DNA from: Thauera sp. K11 | GTDB taxonomy: Bacteria; Pseudomonadota; Gammaproteobacteria; Burkholderiales; Rhodocyclaceae | Direction: 5' to 3' | NCBI RefSeq assembly: GCF_002354895.1 | Contig: NZ_CP023439.1 | Span: forward strand, 1,054,001-1,118,000 | DNA: 64,000 bases | Shown: positions 19,719 to 27,981 of the stretch, one piece after another | Layout: each line of letters begins with the position of its first letter | How positions within the stretch are numbered: position 1 is the first letter of the stretch | Notes under the pieces: model-generated | What the model saw: only the letters and a program-made list of their open reading frames with translations | What the model was told of the DNA's origin: nothing | Database searches by the model: none | Position numbers and translations under genes: made by a program

Positions 19719-21322
19719 GGCGAGTCCTGGTGCAGGTCGAAGGAAACGCGGATCTCGGTGCCCTGGCCCGGCCGCGACGAAAGCGAGAAGCGTCCGCCGA
19801 CGAATTCGGCGCGCTCCCTCATCGTGATCAGGCCGAGGCCGGCGGAGGAGCCCGGCTCGGTCAGCATCGCCGGTTCGAAGCCGACGCCGTCGTCGGCGAT
19901 CAGCAGGTTCAGTTCGCTGCCGTCATGGGTGAGGCTGATGCGGATGGAACCGGCCGAGGCATGCTTGGCGCAGTTCGTCAGCGCCTCCTGCACGATGCGG
20001 AACAGCACCGACTGCAGGTCGGGCGACAGCGGTGCGACGAAGTCGTCGATGTCGAGCACCACCCCGATGCCGCTGCGCTGGCCGAACAGGTCGGCGTAGT
20101 CGTGCAGGGCCGGCAGCAGGCCGGCGTGGTCCAGCGTCGCCGGGCGCATCTCGGTCGAGATCTCGCGGATGCCGGTAGTGGTGTCGGCCAGCAGGCCCCG
20201 GATGTCGTCGAGCAGCGGTTCGACCTCGGCGAGCACTGCCGGCGGCAATGCGCTGGCGAGGTTGGAGAAGGTGAGCTGCAGCGCAGCCAGATTGGGGCTC
20301 GCGCGCTCGTGCAGTTCGCTCGCGAGCCCGCGCCGTTCGCGCTCCTGCACCATCACCAGCCGCCGCGACAGTTCGGCGACGTGGCCGAGCTGCTTGGTGC
20401 GCTCCAGTTCGAGCTGCTTGCGTTCGGTGATGTCCTGCACGGTGCCGAACAGCTTGCAGATGCGCCCCGAGGTATCGGGAATCGGCACGATCACGCTCAC
20501 ATGGTGGCGGACCTCGCCGGAAGGCAGGTGCACTTCCTGTTCGAGCGTGCATCGTTCGCCGGTGTCGATCGCGTGCCAGAAGGTGTCGCGGGTGAGTTCG
20601 AGCGAGTGGGGCGCGTAGTAGCACATGGCCTCGTTGAGGTCGGGCACGCCCAGCGATTCGGGCCGGTCGAACAGGCGGAAGACCTCGCGCGACCAGGTCA
20701 TGCACGCGGTGTCGCGGTCGAGTTCCCAGTTGCCGACGCCGCAAAGCGCCTGCGCTTCCTCCAGCCGCCGCTCGCTGGCGCGCAATGCCGCCTCGGCACT
20801 CTTGTATTCGGTGACGTCCTGCGCGATGCCGATGATCTTGACGATGCGGCCGTCCTCGTCGCGCTCGGCCTCGCCGTGCACCGTGAGCCAGCGGCGCTCG
20901 CCGTTGGGCTGGATCATCTCGGCATCCACCTGGAATGCCTCGCCGGTGGTGATGGAGCGTTCGATCGCCGCATCGAGCCTTGCCCAACTGTCCTCGGTGT
21001 GGAGGGTGGCGCGCTCGAATGGCGACGGCATGTTCTTGCCGGGCGGGAAGCCGAGGATATCGACGATCTCCTGCGACCACAGCATGCAGCCTTCGTCGAC
21101 CACGTATTCCCAGTGGCCCAGGCGCGCCAGCCGGTGCGCCTTGCTCAGCAGGCGCGCCTTCAGCCACAGCTTTTCCTTCAGCCGGATGCATTCGGAGACG
21201 TCCAGCGTCGCCAGATCGGCGGGGTCGCAGATGTTGGACAGATGGAGGAATTTCCAGCCATCCAGCTTGACCATGTCGGCCGTGCCGGCGGGCTGTTGCG
21301 CGGACGGGTCATCGTTGTTCAT
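19715..21322 (-). CDS. PAS-domain sensor histidine kinase (NarX-type transmitter)
   Basis: A 535-aa soluble kinase with no membrane segments. Two PAS domains (about residues 60-185 and 190-310) end in the PAC-like phrases IIGIAQDVTEYK and LFGTVQDITERK. A HisKA_3 dimerisation domain has the phospho-His in ASELHERASPNLAALQ. A HATPase domain carries the N box in EALTNCAKHA and G boxes DDGVGF and GLGLITMRERA. It is coupled to the following LuxR-type regulator. Cytosolic location and PAS domains suggest an internal redox or ligand signal. The ATG at 21322 was chosen; an upstream in-frame start at 21445 would add low-complexity residues. Confidence 0.9.
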   Translation of the reverse strand: MNNDDPSAQQPAGTADMVKLDGWKFLHLSNICDPADLATLDVSECIRLKEKLWLKARLLSKAHRLARLGHWEYVVDEGCMLWSQEIVDILGFPPGKNMPSPFERATLHTEDSWARLDAAIERSITTGEAFQVDAEMIQPNGERRWLTVHGEAERDEDGRIVKIIGIAQDVTEYKSAEAALRASERRLEEAQALCGVGNWELDRDTACMTWSREVFRLFDRPESLGVPDLNEAMCYYAPHSLELTRDTFWHAIDTGERCTLEQEVHLPSGEVRHHVSVIVPIPDTSGRICKLFGTVQDITERKQLELERTKQLGHVAELSRRLVMVQERERRGLASELHERASPNLAALQLTFSNLASALPPAVLAEVEPLLDDIRGLLADTTTGIREISTEMRPATLDHAGLLPALHDYADLFGQRSGIGVVLDIDDFVAPLSPDLQSVLFRIVQEALTNCAKHASAGSIRISLTHDGSELNLLIADDGVGFEPAMLTEPGSSAGLGLITMRERAEFVGGRFSLSSRPGQGTEIRVSFDLHQDSP

Positions 21323-21556
21323 GTCAGTCTCGTTGCTCGCACTCTCGCGCTGGCGGTGATCCGCAACCGCCGCCCGGTCGGGACGTTTCCGCCCGTCTGC
21401 TTGCCGCATGTCCATCCTTCCCCGCGCGGCGGACGCCATGCTCACTTCATTCTAGACCAGATGCGGAGGTTTCCCGGCCGGGCGAGGCGGTGCGGCAGGG
21501 CGATCGCACAAGTGCCCTGAATCCGGTCCGGCACCGCGCGACGCCCGCACGTCGCG

Positions 21557-23470
21557 TCAGTCCTCACCACGCACCGCGGCAGCCGGACGCAGCAGATAGC
21601 GCGCGGGATCGACCGCATCGACGAGATCCCGCTCCAGCGGCAGGGGCTCGCCCTCGAGATGCGAGGCGAGCAGTTCCGCCATCAACGCCGCCCACACCAG
21701 GCCGCGCGCGCCGTAGCCGGATACCGCGTACAGCCCCGGGTGGCGCGCGACGGCGTCGAGCGGCGTGCCGTGGGCCGGCCGGGCCGGCAGCGGCACGCCG
21801 CCGACCATCGGCAGGCGGTCGGGCGAGGCTGGACGGAAGCCGACGCGCCCGTGCATCCCGAACGCGGGCAGGGTGGCGACATAGCCGGGCAGCATGGCTT
21901 CCAGCTTTGCGAGGTTGCCGGCATGGTCGGCTTCGCGCAGCGCGGGCTCGTCGTCGTCCACGTCGAAACTCGCGCCGGCGCAGCGCATCCCATCCACTTC
22001 CGGGCTGACGTAGCCGCCGCGGCACACCACCACCTTCGGCGCGCTGCCGCCCGCGGCCGGCAGCAGCGAGACCTGGCCGCGCGCGCTCGCCACCGGCAGG
22101 GCGGCGGCCTCGGCGAAGCCGCGGATCGCGCTGCCGGCGGCGAGGATGGCCACCGGCGCGGCGGCGATCGCCGCGCCATCGTCGCCGATGGCCTGCCACT
22201 CGCCGCCGGTGTGGCGCAGGCGGGCGACGCGGTGGCCGAAAAGGCTGCGGATGCGCCCGGGGTGCGCCGCCACGTTGGCCGCGCACAGGCTGGGCGGTTG
22301 CACCCAGCCGCTATCGCCGAACCACCAGCCGCCCAGCGGCAGCGGCCAGCCGGCAAGGGCCGAGGCCGCGGCCGCATCGACGAAGCGCAGGTGCGAAGGC
22401 GGTTGCGCCAGCCGTTCGGCCACCGCCTGCATCTTGGCCTGCTGGACTTCGTCGCGCGCCAGGTGCAGCACGCCGCAGGCTTCGGCGCGCACCGGCAGGC
22501 CGAGGCGCGCGAGCCGGGCGATGTGCCGCCAGCCGTACAGCGTGCCGGCGCGCGTCAGGCGGCCCATGCGGTTGTCGTCCAGGCTGGGCAGCGGGCGCAG
22601 CACGCCGGCGTGGTTGCCGGACGCGCCCTGGCCGGGTGCGTCGGCGGCATCGACGACATCCACCGTCCAGCCGCGTGCCGCCAGCCGCTCGGCCACCGAA
22701 CTGCCGGCGATGCCGGCGCCGAGCACGAGCGCATGCCGCGGCTGCTCCGCCGGCGCGGCCGGCTCGCCGGCGGCGTCCTCGCGTGAGCCCTGCAGCATCT
22801 CGCGCTTGCCGCCGAATCCGGGGGTCTTGCGCACCGCGAAGCCGGCGCGGCGCAGTCCCTCGCGCACCTCGCCCGCCACCGACCAGGTGGCCAGCGTCGC
22901 GCCCGGGGCACTGCGGCGGGCCAGCAGATGGAACACGCGCGCCGACCACAGGTCCGGATTCTTCGCCGGCGAAAAGCCGTCGAGATAGAGCGCATCGGCT
23001 TTCGCGTCGAGCTGGGCGAGGCCGTCGCGCGCATCGCCGAAGTACAGCGTGAGCGTCACCCGCCCGTCGTCCAGGTGCAGGCGATGCATGCCCGGCACCG
23101 GCACCGGCCAGGCCGCGCGCAGCTCCGCGGCCGGCGCCGTGAATTCCGGCCAGCGCGCGTGCAGCCGGGCGAGGTCGTCGACGGTGAGGGGATGCAGTTC
23201 GAAGGATACGAAGTGCAGCCTGTCGCAGCGCCGGGGATCGCGGCGCCAGGCGTCCCAGGTGGCGAGAAAGTTCAGCCCGAGGCCGAAGCCGGTCTCCAGC
23301 ACCACGAAGCGCCTGCGTCCGGCCCAGCGCAGGGGCAGGCCGTTGCCGCGCAGGAAGACGTGGCGGGCCTGGCCGAGTCCGCCGTCGCTGGAGTGATAGA
23401 CGTCGTCGAAGGTGCTGGAGTAGGGCGTGCCGTCGGGGGCGTAGGAGAGGCGTGCCGGGGTGATGGGCAT
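21557..23470 (-). CDS. mnmC: Bifunctional tRNA modification enzyme MnmC
   Basis: A 637-aa enzyme that finishes mnm5s2U at the wobble base of certain tRNAs. The N-terminal SAM-dependent methyltransferase (about 1-235; LETGFGLGLNFLATW as SAM-binding loop, YLDGFSPAKNPDLW as the conserved motif) converts nm5U to mnm5U. The C-terminal FAD oxidoreductase (about 245-637; ALVLGAGIAGSSVAERLA) removes the carboxymethyl group from cmnm5U. Full length with both halves intact. No obvious operon partners. Confidence 0.95.
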   Translation of the reverse strand: MPITPARLSYAPDGTPYSSTFDDVYHSSDGGLGQARHVFLRGNGLPLRWAGRRRFVVLETGFGLGLNFLATWDAWRRDPRRCDRLHFVSFELHPLTVDDLARLHARWPEFTAPAAELRAAWPVPVPGMHRLHLDDGRVTLTLYFGDARDGLAQLDAKADALYLDGFSPAKNPDLWSARVFHLLARRSAPGATLATWSVAGEVREGLRRAGFAVRKTPGFGGKREMLQGSREDAAGEPAAPAEQPRHALVLGAGIAGSSVAERLAARGWTVDVVDAADAPGQGASGNHAGVLRPLPSLDDNRMGRLTRAGTLYGWRHIARLARLGLPVRAEACGVLHLARDEVQQAKMQAVAERLAQPPSHLRFVDAAAASALAGWPLPLGGWWFGDSGWVQPPSLCAANVAAHPGRIRSLFGHRVARLRHTGGEWQAIGDDGAAIAAAPVAILAAGSAIRGFAEAAALPVASARGQVSLLPAAGGSAPKVVVCRGGYVSPEVDGMRCAGASFDVDDDEPALREADHAGNLAKLEAMLPGYVATLPAFGMHGRVGFRPASPDRLPMVGGVPLPARPAHGTPLDAVARHPGLYAVSGYGARGLVWAALMAELLASHLEGEPLPLERDLVDAVDPARYLLRPAAAVRGED

Positions 23471-23492
23471 GGCGGTCGGGCTCGGGACGTGC

Positions 23493-24446
23493 TCAGTGCG
23501 TGGCGGTCCCGGCAGGCAGCAGGCGGCGGACGAGGCTCACCGCGGCGAGGATCACCGCGCCGGCGGCGATGCCGATGCCGCCGTTGAGCAGGGCGGGGGT
23601 GAGCGCCTCGGCGACCGCGCCCACGGCGGGCAGCGCGCCGGCATCGTGGGCCACGCCCTCGATCCAGTGGTGGACCACGCCCACGCCGTGGGTCAGGATG
23701 CCGCCGCCGACGAGGAACATCGCCGCCGTGCCGGCCACCGACAGCGCCTTCATCAGCCATGGCGCCGCGGCCAGGATGCCGCGGCCGAGCCCGCGCTGGA
23801 AGGCCGCCCAGGCGCCGCCCCGGGCGCGGCTCAGGTGCAGGCCGGCGTCGTCGAGCTTGACGATGCCGGCGACCAGGCCATACACGCCGGCGGTCATGAC
23901 GATCGCGATGCCGGTCAGCACCGCGACCTGGGTCGGGAAGGGGCTGGCCGCGACGGTGCCGAGCGTGATGGCGATGATCTCCGCCGACAGGATGAAGTCG
24001 GTGCGCACCGCGCCGTCGATCTTGTCCTTTTCCGCCGCCACCAGGTCGACGGCCGGGTCGGCCACCGCCTCGACGAGGCGGGCGTGCCGTGCGTCGTCCT
24101 CGGCCTTGCCGTGCAGGAAGCGGTGCGCGAGCTTCTCGAAGCCCTCGTAGCACAGGAAGGCGCCGCCCAGCATCAGCAGCGGGACCACCGCCCAGGGGGC
24201 GAAGGCGCTGATCAGCAGCGCGGCCGGCACCAGGATGGCCTTGTTGCGCAGCGAGCCCTTGGCGACGGCCCACACCACCGGCAGTTCGCGCTCCGCCCTC
24301 ACGCCGGTGACCTGCTGGGCGTTCAGCGCGAGATCGTCGCCGAGCACGCCGGCTGTCTTCTTGGTGGCGACCTTGGTGAGGGTGGCGACGTCGTCGAGGA
24401 TGCTGGCGATGTCGTCGACGAGGGCGAGCAGGCTGGCTCCGGCCAT
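23493..24446 (-). CDS. DUF808 family inner-membrane protein (YedI-like)
   Basis: A 317-aa membrane protein of the DUF808 family. The start MAGASLLALVDDIASILDDV is the family signature. Several hydrophobic segments follow (for example about residues 70-95, 150-190, 230-255, 290-310). The function is unknown; E. coli YedI is the best-known member. A 22-bp gap separates it from mnmC downstream. Confidence 0.9.
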   Translation of the reverse strand: MAGASLLALVDDIASILDDVATLTKVATKKTAGVLGDDLALNAQQVTGVRAERELPVVWAVAKGSLRNKAILVPAALLISAFAPWAVVPLLMLGGAFLCYEGFEKLAHRFLHGKAEDDARHARLVEAVADPAVDLVAAEKDKIDGAVRTDFILSAEIIAITLGTVAASPFPTQVAVLTGIAIVMTAGVYGLVAGIVKLDDAGLHLSRARGGAWAAFQRGLGRGILAAAPWLMKALSVAGTAAMFLVGGGILTHGVGVVHHWIEGVAHDAGALPAVGAVAEALTPALLNGGIGIAAGAVILAAVSLVRRLLPAGTATH

Positions 24447-24495
24447 GCGGAATTCCTTGTTGCGGTTGGGCGCCGATGCCGGCGCGGGCGCTATG

Positions 24496-26604
24496 TTAGC
24501 GCGTCGGCGTGGCGCCCGCCTCTACCCGGACCAGCGGCCCCGGCGCCGGCCAGACGCCCCGCGCGATCGCGCGGCGGCCGTCGAACACCAGCCAGCTCTG
24601 CGCGCCGTAATGGGGCAGCGGGCGGGCCAGCGCGCGCAGGGCGTCGGCGCCGTCTGCGGAGACCACCGCGAGCGGCGGGCCGGCGCCGCCGGCCTCCGTC
24701 CACACCTGGGCGCTGCCGCGGCCGGCGACCTCGGCGGGGCGCGGCGGGGCGCCGAGGCGGGCGAGGGCGGCATCCACCTCGGCCGGGCGGCCGACGACGA
24801 GCACGGGCCCGCCGTCCTTGCCGGCGTCGTCGATGGCGATGGGCAAGGCGGCGTTTTCATGCAGGCGCTGCGCCAGCTCGGTGCCGGCGGCGCGCAGGTC
24901 GGGCGCGTCCGACAGCAGCAGGAGCCGCGGCGCCGGGGCGACGATCCACTGCCGCAGGATGGGCGGCAGTTGCGTCCCGTCGAGCATGCGCCACACGCGC
25001 AGTTCGGGGTCCAGGCGCACTCCCGACGGGCGCGCGGCGGCGTCCAGCACGATGCGGGTACGGGCGCCGGCGGCGTCCACCCAGCGCATCTCGCTGCGGT
25101 CGGCATGGACGATCTCCACCGGCAGGCGCAGGGCATAGGCCGGCATCGCCTGTTCGATGTCCAGCGTCAGGCGCGCCGGCTCATGGGAGTCGATGGCGGC
25201 ACGGGCGATGCGCACCTGCGGCCCGCCCGGCCGTTGCAGCCATTGCGCGAAGAAAGCCTGCAGCGAGCGCCCCGCAGCCTGCTCGAAGGCTTCCTGCAAG
25301 GCATGCCAGTCGGCGGTGCGAAAGCGCTGCGCCTGCCAGAACCCGGCGATGCCGCGGTCGAAGGCGGCCGGGCCGATGGCGTCGCGCAGCATCACGAACA
25401 GCATCGCGGCCTTGCCGTAGCCGATCGCCGCCCCGGCGCCGTGGGTGCGCGAGCGGAAGTCCTCCAGCGTCGGCTGCCCGTCCGCCGGCAGCGCGGCGAA
25501 GTCGCGCAGCCAGCCCAGGCGCATTTCGCGCGCGGCGGCCGGGGACTCGTCTTCCTTGTAGGCGTAGTCGGCCATGAAGGTGGTGAGCCCCTCGGACCAG
25601 TTGCCGCGCGCGTAGTCCACGAACACGCCGTTGCCCCACCAGTTGTGCAGCACCTCGTGGCCGAGCGAGGTGGCGCGGATGAAGGGCAGCCTGAGCACGT
25701 CGGCGCCGAGGTAGGTCAGGGTGGGCATGCCGAAGCCGGTGGGCAGCGGGCTGGCGACGACCGAGAAGCCGGAATAGGGATACGGGCCGATCAGCCGCGA
25801 GTAGCGCTCGATGTAGCGCGCGCTGTCGGCGAGATAGCCTTCGGCCAGACCGGCGGTGGCGTCGAGATCGGCCGGGAAGTAGGTGCGCAGCCGGATCGGC
25901 TCGCCGCCGGCGCGCGGCATCATGTGTTCCCGTACCCGCCACGGGCCGGCCATCAGGTCGATGCGGTCGGCCGGATGGGGAAACCCGAAGCTCGCGCGAT
26001 AGCGTCCGCTCTCGTCGCCGGGCTGCGTCTCGCTCTCGAGGTGTCCGGGCACCACCGCACGCTGTCCGGCGGGGACCGACACCCGCACGCGGTAGGCGAA
26101 GCGCCCGGCGGGCCGGGGATACCAGCCGCTGCCCGCGGGCAGGAAGCTGCCGGCCGGGGCGCTCATCGGCGGCAGCGCCTGCAGCACGTCGCGGTGGTCG
26201 GAGCCGGCCGCGAGCGGCGGCAGCGTGCCTCCATAGGCGAGGCGCAGCGTTGCGCCGCCCGCGTGGGAGATGCGCCAGCGCTGCAGGCCGCCGCTGTGGC
26301 CGGCTGCCGCGAAGCGGACGGGCCGGCCCGCCGCGGACGCCGACGAGATGGCGAGCGAGGGATGCAGCAGGAACTCGAAGCCGCCGGCGGCGCCGGTACC
26401 GGGCCTGCCCGGGGCCGCCACCGCGTGCGGCCGGACTTCGGCGACGACGTCCAGCCTGCGCGTCTGCGGGTCGAGTTCCACGTCGAGTTGCAGCGGCGGT
26501 TCCGCGGCCTGCGCGTGCGCCGGCGGGCCGGCCGCGAGCAGGGACAGGCAGATGCCCGCGGCCCAGGCGGCGCGGCGGGCGGCCCGGCATGGCGGCGTGC
26601 GCAT
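24496..26604 (-). CDS. Exported M1-family (gluzincin) metallopeptidase
   Basis: A 702-aa protein with an N-terminal signal peptide (AGICLSLLAAGPPAHAQA). A catalytic domain in the middle contains the zinc motif HEVLHNWWGN followed 18 residues later by the third ligand in NWSEGLTTF, as in M1 aminopeptidases. The GxMEN-type loop reads GFGMPTLTYLG, so the canonical MEN is altered, which suggests an unusual specificity. The ATG shares one base with the stop of the upstream ChaN/PDZ gene (TGATG), so the two are made together. Confidence 0.88.
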   Translation of the reverse strand: MRTPPCRAARRAAWAAGICLSLLAAGPPAHAQAAEPPLQLDVELDPQTRRLDVVAEVRPHAVAAPGRPGTGAAGGFEFLLHPSLAISSASAAGRPVRFAAAGHSGGLQRWRISHAGGATLRLAYGGTLPPLAAGSDHRDVLQALPPMSAPAGSFLPAGSGWYPRPAGRFAYRVRVSVPAGQRAVVPGHLESETQPGDESGRYRASFGFPHPADRIDLMAGPWRVREHMMPRAGGEPIRLRTYFPADLDATAGLAEGYLADSARYIERYSRLIGPYPYSGFSVVASPLPTGFGMPTLTYLGADVLRLPFIRATSLGHEVLHNWWGNGVFVDYARGNWSEGLTTFMADYAYKEDESPAAAREMRLGWLRDFAALPADGQPTLEDFRSRTHGAGAAIGYGKAAMLFVMLRDAIGPAAFDRGIAGFWQAQRFRTADWHALQEAFEQAAGRSLQAFFAQWLQRPGGPQVRIARAAIDSHEPARLTLDIEQAMPAYALRLPVEIVHADRSEMRWVDAAGARTRIVLDAAARPSGVRLDPELRVWRMLDGTQLPPILRQWIVAPAPRLLLLSDAPDLRAAGTELAQRLHENAALPIAIDDAGKDGGPVLVVGRPAEVDAALARLGAPPRPAEVAGRGSAQVWTEAGGAGPPLAVVSADGADALRALARPLPHYGAQSWLVFDGRRAIARGVWPAPGPLVRVEAGATPTR

Positions 26605-27824
26605 CAGCCGCGGGCCGGAAAGCGCACGACGAGTTCCAGGGATTCGCCGTTCCGCCTGATCCGCAGCGGCAGCCAGGTGCCGGCCGGCTGGTTCCGGATC
26701 GCCGCGACGACGGACGCGACCTGGCTCACCGGCGAACCCGCAAGCTCGACGATGAGATCGCCGGCGCGAAATCCGCTCCGTTCGGCCAGGCTGCCCGGGG
26801 ACACTTCCGCCACATGCACGCCGCCTTCGCCTTCGCCGAGGCTGACGCCCAGGCGCGGCGGCGCGGAGGGCACCACGGCCTGGGGCGGAACGGCGAACAC
26901 CGCGTCGGCGAGGCCGGGGCGGATGTCGTCGCAGGGCGTCTCGACGGCCACCGGCAGCAGGGTCGCGATGCGCGTCACGCCGAGGTCGCGCAACTGGTGT
27001 GCGACACCGAGTCCGTGGTGCAGATGGCCGCTGCCGATGATGCCGACGACGAGCGGACGCGATCCGCCGCCGGCGGCGAGGCGGCGCGCCAGCGCCTCGG
27101 CCATTGCGCGGTCCCAGGTCGTCTGGGCATCGACGAAATTGCGGAAGGCGGGGTCGGCCGCGGCGGCCCGCGCGTCGTCCGTGCCGCGCATGCGGGCGTG
27201 CTCGCGATGCGACTGCAGCAACTGGTCGACGTACGACGGCAGCGGAGTGGCGGGCCGGGAGACGCCCTCGCGCTCGGCGTCCGCGACGGCATCGCCGCCC
27301 TTGCTGGCGATCGTGCGGATCAGCTTGCGTTCGACGTTGAGGGCCACCATCGGGATGCGGTTCAGGCGCGCGAACTCGAACAGCGGCAGGTAAAGCTCGG
27401 CCGGCATGCCCCAGACCTTGTTCCATTCGACCCGGTCGAGGAATTCCGCGGTGCCCAGATCGCCGGCGACCCAGCGGTCCAGCACCGGCTGCACGCGGCG
27501 CGGGAAAGCCTCGAAGCCGATCACCATGCCCGGCCGCATGGCGTTCAGCGCCGCCACCGTCTGCAACTGCCAGCGGTGGTCGTCCGCCTTGTCGTGCTGT
27601 TCCCCCAGCAGGATCACGTCCCTGTCCGCCAGTGCGGGCAGCACGTCCTGCGCGGTGGCGATGCGCGGCGCCTCGCCGCCCAGCCGCGTCCAGGCGCCGG
27701 CCTTCAGGCAGGAGGACGCGGCAGGCGCGGGGTCGTCGGCGGCGATGGCGGGCTGCGCCGCGTGCAGGGCCAGGGTCGCGGCCAGGGCGGCAAGCAGCCC
27801 GGCGGGGGAAGATTCGATGTTCAC
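26604..27824 (-). CDS. ChaN-type haem-binding lipoprotein-like protein with PDZ domain
   Basis: A 406-aa exported protein. A signal peptide is followed by the ChaN/cofactor-haem-binding fold (about residues 45-290; VILLGEQHDKADDHRWQL, GFEAFPRRVQPVLDRW, IIGSGHLHHGLGVA). A C-terminal PDZ domain (about 315-400; GSLAERSGFRAGDLIVEL) is the peptide-binding module of exported proteases. GTG at 27824 has AGGAGAG 7 bp upstream. It is translationally coupled to the M1 peptidase, suggesting a joint periplasmic role in iron or haem-protein handling; this role is inferred. Confidence 0.85.
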   Translation of the reverse strand: MNIESSPAGLLAALAATLALHAAQPAIAADDPAPAASSCLKAGAWTRLGGEAPRIATAQDVLPALADRDVILLGEQHDKADDHRWQLQTVAALNAMRPGMVIGFEAFPRRVQPVLDRWVAGDLGTAEFLDRVEWNKVWGMPAELYLPLFEFARLNRIPMVALNVERKLIRTIASKGGDAVADAEREGVSRPATPLPSYVDQLLQSHREHARMRGTDDARAAAADPAFRNFVDAQTTWDRAMAEALARRLAAGGGSRPLVVGIIGSGHLHHGLGVAHQLRDLGVTRIATLLPVAVETPCDDIRPGLADAVFAVPPQAVVPSAPPRLGVSLGEGEGGVHVAEVSPGSLAERSGFRAGDLIVELAGSPVSQVASVVAAIRNQPAGTWLPLRIRRNGESLELVVRFPARG

Positions 27825-27981
27825 TCGGATACTCTCCTGTCGCTGCGCGACGAAGGGCCGGCCTCGCATGGCCGGCCCGTTCCGCAGGTGCGAAGCGGCG
27901 CTCCGCGAAAACCCTGTTCCACCCTCCGCATGGGAGAACTGCCTTTCTCCGGACGGCCGGGCCGGATGGCGCGGCGGGAAT

